Below, piece by piece: positions 57,780 through 64,000 of a DNA stretch of 64,000 bases. How positions within the stretch are numbered: position 1 is the stretch's first letter; every line of letters starts with the position of its first letter. The position numbers and the translations under genes were made by a program. The notes beneath the pieces were generated by a model, which did no database searches, was not told the origin of the DNA, and saw nothing but the letters and a program-made list of their open reading frames with translations. Source of the DNA: Hetaerina americana (lineage: Eukaryota; Arthropoda; Insecta; Odonata; Calopterygidae); assembly GCA_022747635.1 (NCBI GenBank), contig JAKTNV010000001.1, positions 44,122,946-44,186,945 of the forward strand. The letters are read 5' to 3'.

Positions 57780-58490
57780 ATATTTGGACGGCACAATAGA
57801 ACACAAATAAAATGGTAACACTTTAAAGGACACTCACACTGTAAATTGTTTAAGCTTTCGGCCTTCTCCGAGGCCTTCTTCAAGTAAGACTAAAAATTTG
57901 CTGGAGAGCGGTTAGGGTTCTGGGCGGGGGAGGGGAGGTGCAGGGAATGCTGAGAGGAAAATTAAAGATGGCGGTTAAGGGTGGGAATTATGAAAGATCG
58001 GAAAGCTAATATATACGCGGATTCTCGAGTTCTCACCTCTATATTGGTGGCTGAATCGGGTAGGGATTCTAGGATTCTAAGAGCAAAACACTGGTCGAAT
58101 GAAATGTTGTGGAAATTTGCGTGTGAAGGGATAGGAAGAGAAGAGAGTGAGGCAGAATTGCAGGAGTACCTGTGATTGTTCATCCGAATGGATAAGGGGG
58201 TAATTCATTCGCCTATGTAAAATGAAGTGCTTTGTTTGCATGACAAAAGATAAATAATGTTTTTTGAGAGGCAATTAGCGTTGGAGCGAGGTGAGGGGGC
58301 AATGAGGGGATGTGGGGAGAGGGGAGTAGATCTAATAACTAGACAAGTTTTACATCGCGGGCGGTTGATAGTAGGGGGAATGTTAGGAAATTTTTCGCGG
58401 GGGAGCGCCAAAGGGTTGGTGGATCTCAGAAGGTTTTTGAGATTGGTGGGTCGTCTGAATGCGAGAGTTGGGCATTAGAGAGTTGGGTGG
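57780..58490 (-). mobile_element. Penelope-like element fragment with GIY-YIG endonuclease
   Basis: Three minus-strand frames, offset by small indels, together read RPRCKTC (58340-58360), IIYLLSCKQSTSFYIGE at 58205-58260, then a segment with HANFHNISFDQCF..LRILESLPDSATN (57990-58150). This is the end of a Penelope-like polyprotein: Cys-rich linker, GIY-YIG core (here IYLL..FYIG), and the downstream part. It is followed by the 3' end at 57780-57893 with the TTGAAGAAGGCC...GGCCGAAAGC hairpin. The RT is absent, and indels show that the copy is dead. Confidence 0.82.
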
Positions 58491-60546
58491 TAAGGATGAG
58501 GTCGCGTCATTGTCTTGTGATCTTCACCATCCCTATAGGTCATCGCTAGCCTCATATGACATTTTCCTGTTCTGTAATGAAGAAACACCTTTTTGAATAG
58601 CATTTTGATCACCGGAAGCAGGCGTAGGCAAATTGAACATGTTCAGTCTATAGCCTTTACTGCTGATGGAGCCTATCAATGATAATTTATTAACGTGTGC
58701 TATTAATTTTTAATTTAATGTTAAAGCACATTTTCACAGTAATTACGCCAATAGAAATGATATGGTCACTGTTTATTAATCGGCCTTGTAACATAGCTCT
58801 TTAGCAACCATATTTTGTGAACATTTTTCCATTTGCTTACTTGCTTCCAGAAAGTATTTTTCTTTCGTGTCACCATTACAAGGGACTCGAAATGCTTGTG
58901 TCAGCTCCCCCTCTATAAATTCTTTGGCACAATATGCACGTGAAAATGTAAATTTTAATCTGTTTTCTGGATACAATGCCTCTTGTCGTTTTTTTGTTAT
59001 CTTTTCCTTTACTATTGTTCCATCTTGTTACCCTCTCTATATTTAATTATTTGCCAAAATAAAATCTATCACACCTTTCCGGTGGGTTAAGAGTTTCAAG
59101 AGTTTTGTTGTTTTGGTACACAGAGATGGAAAATCCGGTTTATGCTAATAAGGAAGTTACCAAAGAAGTTTGCTTGTGTTTATTTTTTCTGCATCCAGCG
59201 TGGCACTCTCAACCGTTTGAATAAAGGTACAGTCAAATTTGAAGGTTTTTCAACTCAATCGTCAGTAATAGTAATACGCATAATTTATAGGACTATAGGT
59301 ACGCTTCTACGTAACAAATTTTTTTTATCCGTCGGCTAATTTTAGTAATTTTAATTTTTTTAGATTGAAATTTTGGTTGTCAACTAGGTGCATGTGTCAT
59401 TTGTCAGGGTCATTTAAATTCCTGCCTGTTACTATCATATATCTCACGAAGTTACAACAAATGACAAATATTTTTTAAAATGGCTCGTTATTTACATAAA
59501 AATATTGTATTCCTTCCGACTTCCTGTACTTGTTAAACGTTTCAATATTCGACCTTATCAAATCACATCGGTCTAACCTCCATTATTTTTCTTTGATGCG
59601 CAGGATAAAATGTATCGCCTTTGATGAGGCATCGCTTTTTCCTCGGTCCCCCGTCGTGCCATCCCATCATGTCACACCCAAATAGTCCCCTAACCCTTTA
59701 TGAGTGAATTTATTTATGGTCGATCCCTACGCTGTAATAATTCGCCGCTGGAAGCTGTCCGAACAGCCCTTAAATTTGTTTCACTATGCAGCGAAATTGT
59801 TTGAAATTGTCTTGTATTTTGAGCAGGAAAGAGAGTAGTGAATCGATATTTGAAGGGACGTATTTTTGGTCTTTATTGACCTTTCTCACTCTCTCCTCTT
59901 GAAAGTGCTCTTCGTAAAGTCGTTAATGAACAAATTTCCGCGTTCCGTGATTTCGGCCTCGACGTCCTAATTATCCGCGATGGCGACCTTTGCGAAGAAC
60001 TAGTTTCCTGCTCCCTCACCGCCCGAATACGACTACGGAGCGGGTGGGAGCGTCGGACGGACGGGGCGGAAGAGGGTGGAGAGGCTTCACAAATGAATCT
60101 TCCGCTCGATCCGTCAATTGAGCTGGAATTGAGTTTGCGTGGAGTTCCATTTTCTCATTTTCGTTTGAAAAGAAAAATAAAAACTGGGAGATGGAAGAAG
60201 AGATTTCCTCGATTTCGTAACGGACGTTAAAAATGGGTATGATGTCAATTCATGTTACCTTTCCGGGAGACCGATTATTTGAGTTGAATTATTTTTATCC
60301 GACACGGAGCTTTGATTATTTTAGACCGTTTTCCTAAATCTGAGGGAATATAAATGAAAATGAACCGCGGTGACAATTTAAAATCATCCTCTTCCATGCC
60401 CTTTGTTCCCGAGGAAGCAGAAAATTGCCTTCATTTTGCTTGTGAGTCGAGAACTAACCAATTACTTGCCCTAGTGGAATTAATTGTACACGAAAAAAAT
60501 AAATATTGCCGTAATCCATTGTCCATTCTGATTAAAAAAAAGGATG
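58491..60546. other. Non-coding stretch with a short GC-rich patch
   Basis: No gene recognised. 59930-60120 is CpG- and GC-rich ('ggacggacggggcggaagag'), similar to a small promoter-like island, but no exon was found near it. Confidence 0.5.
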
Positions 60547-60805
60547 TAAGGGTGTATTGGTTAGAGCGCTGGGCTATAGACGGGAGAGTCCAGGTGTGAT
60601 TTCCGGGCACGCCTCTAGACACCCTCAGCTTCGCCGAACCTGCGAAATGTTTCGGGTACCACATCTTTGGAAAGGTGGAACAGGGGAAAGAACTACCACC
60701 CAAAACGTGATGTGTGAATTCAAGTACAGTTACGCATAGTACTAGGTGAACTCTAGCCTCACCTATCAAACCAACCTTTTGGTTGACAACCGTGTTTACC
60801 GAAAA
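60547..60805 (+). repeat. tRNA-derived SINE, family B, copy 3
   Basis: 'gtattggttagagcgctggg' (A-box region), 'gtgtgatttccgggcacgcc' (decayed B box), then 'cgggtaccacatcttt', 'ggggaaagaacta', 'tgatgtgtgaattcaag' and 'ggtgaactctagcctcacct', matching the 25-kb copy in order. No TA tract is attached. Confidence 0.8.
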
Positions 60806-60966
60806 CTTCATTATGTATGGATTACCCTGGTCTTACTTCAACAGTAGTGCTGTTTTTTGAAGATCTCAATTAGCAATTTAGATTTATTTGTCATCATCCT
60901 TCGGGTTGATAACGTTGATTACCTGCTTTAGGCCGTTTTTTGTGTAATGAAAACCTTTTGCAAATA

Positions 60967-62026
60967 CTTTGATCAAAAAGTTCCCGGAATAACCACCGTG
61001 TGGCGCTCCCATCGTTCCGATTTGAGTTCTGTTTTTTTTGTTAAATTGGTACATCTGTTGTTGATATTCCCTTTAAATCTTAGTGTCATAACTTGACATT
61101 TGCAAAAGTTACGGTCGGTTTTCGGTATGTCCATCAGTGCTTCCTGCGATTTTTCCATTTCTTCCTCTCGGCTGCTAAAACGCGTTCCCCGTAATGGTTT
61201 TTTAACTCGATTGAACAGAAAGAAGTCACAGGGAGCCAAATCAGGTGAATTCGGTGGCTGTTGGATGGTATTTGTTGCATTTTTCGTCAAAAAATTACGA
61301 ATAATGATAGCACTGTGCGACGGTGCGTTATCATGGTGCAAAATCCACGAGTTTTCTGCCCACATTTCTGGTCTCTTTCGGCGAATTGCTTCACGCAAAC
61401 GTCTCATAACGCCCAAATAATACTCTTTGTTTACTGTCTGGCCTTCTGGCAAAAATTCATGATGCACTACACCGTTGTAATCCATGAAAACCGTCAGCAT
61501 TGCCTTTTTTTGACTGAAAACGACGTGGTTTTTTTGGTCTCGGCTCATTTGGTGAACGCCATTCACTTGCCTGATGTCTAGATTGCGTGTCGTACTCATA
61601 AACCCACGTCTCGTCTCCAGTAATGATCCTTTTGATGAATGTGGGATCGGATTCAGCCTCGCAAATCATGTCTTTTGCGACGTCAACACGGTCTCTTTTT
61701 TTGCATGAAATTGAGGTCTCTTGGCACCAACTTTGCTGCTACAAGACGGAAACCCAAATCATTAAACACAATGTCTTGGGCGGATCCATAGGCAATGTTC
61801 AAGTCCTCCGCTATTTCTCTGATGGTTAATTTGCGGTTATTGACCAACATTTCTTTTACTTTATCAATTTTTTCACCGACTTTCGATGTCGATGGTCTGC
61901 CACTGCGTTCATCATCTTCGATTGACTCACGACCACTTCTGAACCGCTCGTGCCACCGGTAAACGACCGTTTTTTTTAGAGAATCGTTGCCGAAACACTT
62001 TTCCAACATTTCCAACGTCCGTGCCA
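60967..62026 (-). pseudogene. Mariner copy 2, frameshifted and truncated by a LINE
   Basis: Its left inverted repeat (60967-61113) and transposase correspond to the copy at 51956-53296. The frame is broken at least twice: an extra T in a T run near 61700 and a 1-nt loss in the T run near 61510. All three catalytic motifs are recognisable (TGDETWVYEYD, HHDNAPSH, SPDLAPCDFFLF). Unlike the other copy it lacks the 17-nt insertion, so its C-terminal frame runs on (FLFNRVKKPLRGTRFSSREE) and through the whole inverted repeat to a stop at 60973. At 62026 the match stops inside the N-terminal coding part, and Jockey sequence begins. A TA lies at 60965-60966. Confidence 0.9.
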
Positions 62027-62147
62027 ATTCTCGTGGACGGATCCCCGTTACTCCGGTCGGGGCTCCACTGTGTTGCCTTTCCAGCCGCCTAGGCTTCTAA
62101 GGCAGGGCGTCGTCTTCTGCGTTGTCACGGCGTTCTGGCGATCCCTG
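62027..62147 (-). other. Jockey-type element 3' untranslated end
   Basis: GC-rich 3' end of the retrotransposon, from the stop codon to its junction with the mariner. No poly-A or simple-repeat tail is visible at the junction. Confidence 0.6.
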
Positions 62148-64000
62148 CTACTGAAGCCTGGGCCTCTTCTTCGCTGGGAGGGCATCTTGGCGATCCATGC
62201 TCGCAATGGGGCGCTTATAGCGGTCCCACGTTGAAACCTGGATCTCTCCGAGGCGTCGGATGGTGGCGACGTCTGAATCCGCAGCCCTCTCGAAGAATCT
62301 TCGAGACAGCTCCGGAAGAAGGACGTTCAGAGGTTCCATGTTCCCGTCCTGGTGCATCTCTACCACGCCGGCGTAGCGCCCGCATCCCAAGATGCACCGT
62401 AGCGCAGAGTTCTGCACCACTTGGATGAGAGCGAGGGTAGACTTCGGCACTCCTGACCATACCGGCGCTGCGTACGTGATGACAGGCAACACGCACGCTC
62501 GGTACAGTCGACGCTTCGTTTCCGAGCTCAGGACCCCCGGACGAATAATCGGCCGAAGCCGGTTAAGCGCCGCGAAGGCCTTCCCTCGGACACGTCGCGC
62601 TTGGGCGTTCCAAAGGAGTTTCCGGTCCATCAGCACTCCGAGGTAGAGAACCTCGGATTCCCACGGAAGGGTGACTCCATTCACCGACAGCTCCTCTTCT
62701 GTCGGCGCTCCTCTGCCGGTATGGAAGACGATTGCCTTCGTTTTCCCGGCATTGACTGCAAACCGCCAGCGACGATACCACGAAAGTAGCTCGTCGACGA
62801 CGATCTGCAGCCTCTCCACGGCGAAAGATATTCGCCGGGAGCTGCACAGGAGCGCCGCGTCGTCCGCGTATAGTGACAGGACCTCGTGCCTCCCATGACT
62901 CCTGGGAATGTCATGGGAGAAGATGTTGCATAATACTGGCCCGAGAACCGAACCCTGGGGGACACCAGCGGAGATCCGGTGCACCCCAGAGAACGAGTCA
63001 GACCAGGAAACGACGAAGGTCCTGTCTCTTAGGTAGGAGCGGATCACCTCGATGATCCACGTCGGGAAGTGGAGTCTCCGCATCTTCAACAGCAGTGCCT
63101 GGTGCCAGACGCGGTCAAACGCCTTGCTGACGTCGAAAAATGCGCCTGCCACCGACATCTTCCTGTTGAAGGCGTCCGTGATGAAGTCCGTGGTTCTCAC
63201 CAGCTGATGGACCGTGGAATGCCGCTCGCGGAAGCCGAACTGCTCATCCGGGAGGATGTCAGCCTCTCGGACGAAACCTACTATCGGCTCCAGCAGAAGT
63301 CTCTCGTACATCTTCCCGAATCCGTCGAGTAGAGAAATGGGCCGGAAGTCTCCGGGTCCCACCTCCGTCCTCGACGTCTTCGGGAGACATATGATCCTCG
63401 CTCTCTTCCAAGTGGTCGGGAAATAGGAAATCCTGACGCAGCCGTTGTAGATGCTGGTCAGGTACGCCACCGCTGCATTCGGAAGTTCCCGGATGACGAT
63501 ATTGGGTATATCGTCATTTCCCGGGGCTTTCCTCTTGCGTAAGCAGCGTATCGTGCCCAGAACGTCCTCCTTCCGGAACTGGGGAGCAGCCTTAGCATCT
63601 TCAGGGGCAGCATTCACCGCTTCCTCCGACACCGCGATCTCCTCCTCGATGGCCGCCGAATCCGCGTTCCCGGGGTTAGGACTGAAGGTGCCCTCGAGAT
63701 AGGTCGCAAGCATTTCTGCCTTCGCCCCGGGAGATGTCGCCACCTCATCACCGCAGAATACGATGGGGTCCAGTCGCTGGCTTCCTCGCAGCTTCCTGCA
63801 GATCTTCCAGATCTCTTCCATGTCCTCCGCGCCATCCTCCCGCAAGAGATCTTCCCGTAGGTGCGCCTCCCAGTTGTCCGAGCGGACTTCCTGGAGGGCG
63901 CAGCGGACTTCCCGGTCAAGCGCATGTAGCTGCTGCCGAAGGTCGTCGGTCCTGTACCGCTGCCAGCGCCTGCGGATGTTATTCCGGCGCGTGATGAGTC
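62148..64000 (-). CDS. Jockey-clade non-LTR retrotransposon ORF2, reverse transcriptase part, runs off the window
   Basis: The minus-strand frame is open from the window edge (about codon 63998) to the stop at 62148, roughly 617 codons. The first 50 codons (RRNNIRRRWQRYRTDDLRQQ and on) are the linker before the RT. From the Leu at 63845, RT motifs follow: KAPGNDDIPN (residues 107-116), DFRPISLLDGFGKMYERLL (166-184), EQFGFRERHSTVHQL (201-215), FFDVSKAFDRVWH with its catalytic Asp (236-248), AGVPQGSVLGP (293-303) and LSLYADDAALL with the catalytic Asp pair (324-334). The thumb with YLGVLMD and a C-terminal region follow. The endonuclease would lie beyond 64000. GC content is far above the neighbourhood. 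No stop or frameshift is seen, so the element is young. Confidence 0.95.
   Translation of the reverse strand, partial: LITRRNNIRRRWQRYRTDDLRQQLHALDREVRCALQEVRSDNWEAHLREDLLREDGAEDMEEIWKICRKLRGSQRLDPIVFCGDEVATSPGAKAEMLATYLEGTFSPNPGNADSAAIEEEIAVSEEAVNAAPEDAKAAPQFRKEDVLGTIRCLRKRKAPGNDDIPNIVIRELPNAAVAYLTSIYNGCVRISYFPTTWKRARIICLPKTSRTEVGPGDFRPISLLDGFGKMYERLLLEPIVGFVREADILPDEQFGFRERHSTVHQLVRTTDFITDAFNRKMSVAGAFFDVSKAFDRVWHQALLLKMRRLHFPTWIIEVIRSYLRDRTFVVSWSDSFSGVHRISAGVPQGSVLGPVLCNIFSHDIPRSHGRHEVLSLYADDAALLCSSRRISFAVERLQIVVDELLSWYRRWRFAVNAGKTKAIVFHTGRGAPTEEELSVNGVTLPWESEVLYLGVLMDRKLLWNAQARRVRGKAFAALNRLRPIIRPGVLSSETKRRLYRACVLPVITYAAPVWSGVPKSTLALIQVVQNSALRCILGCGRYAGVVEMHQDGNMEPLNVLLPELSRRFFERAADSDVATIRRLGEIQVSTWDRYKRPIASMDRQDALPAKKRPRLQ

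Noticed and set aside
62231..63994. Many plus- and minus-strand frames of 60-103 codons within the Jockey element
   Set aside because: High GC content leaves alternative frames open. Only the long minus-strand frame shows RT motifs.

Overview
This is nuclear DNA from an animal, most likely an arthropod and probably an insect. The reasons are a Jockey-type non-LTR retrotransposon, two mariner families, Penelope-like elements, two families that look like tRNA-derived SINEs, and split coding exons with GT/AG boundaries. There is no operon structure, no bacterial gene and no rRNA, functional tRNA or CRISPR locus. Most of the window is AT-rich non-coding DNA crossed by TA-dinucleotide microsatellites and by several GC-rich blocks with strong purine/pyrimidine strand bias. 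The species cannot be named from the sequence.

Left part (1-24.6 kb): sparse DNA with one SINE A copy (3.3 kb), two palindromic Penelope-like terminal units around a TA tract (5.1-5.75 kb), a fold-back hairpin (7.2 kb) and a decayed, nearly complete APE-type LINE on the minus strand (9.9-12.8 kb). Then comes a tandem duplication of about 2.09 kb (17509-21693) whose two copies look identical. Each copy carries what I read as the first two coding exons of a minus-strand gene with a BED-type zinc finger. The intron splits the finger, and its phase joins the two halves into one motif.

Middle part (24.6-48 kb): TA tracts with an inverted SINE B head, large GC-rich strand-asymmetric blocks, two short phase-matched coding exons on the plus strand (33753-33815 and 34386-34451) of an unidentified gene, several hairpins, and a LINE copy (38.0-40.2 kb) interrupted by a 753-bp mariner. 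That mariner has perfect 33-bp inverted repeats. It has lost its catalytic core but still encodes the DNA-binding half.

Right part (48-64 kb): dense mobile DNA. There is a second SINE A, Penelope-like elements with GIY-YIG endonuclease coding (49 and 58 kb), a LINE lacking the RT palm (50.1-51.35 kb), a 1341-bp mariner inside a TA tract with 147-bp inverted repeats and a nearly complete transposase, SINE B copies, and a second copy of that mariner broken at 62026 by a GC-rich Jockey-type element. The Jockey reverse transcriptase frame is open to the window edge.

The order of events can be read in places: mariner before Jockey at 62 kb, and LINE before mariner at 38.6 kb. Apart from the two candidate host genes, I see no conserved host coding sequence.
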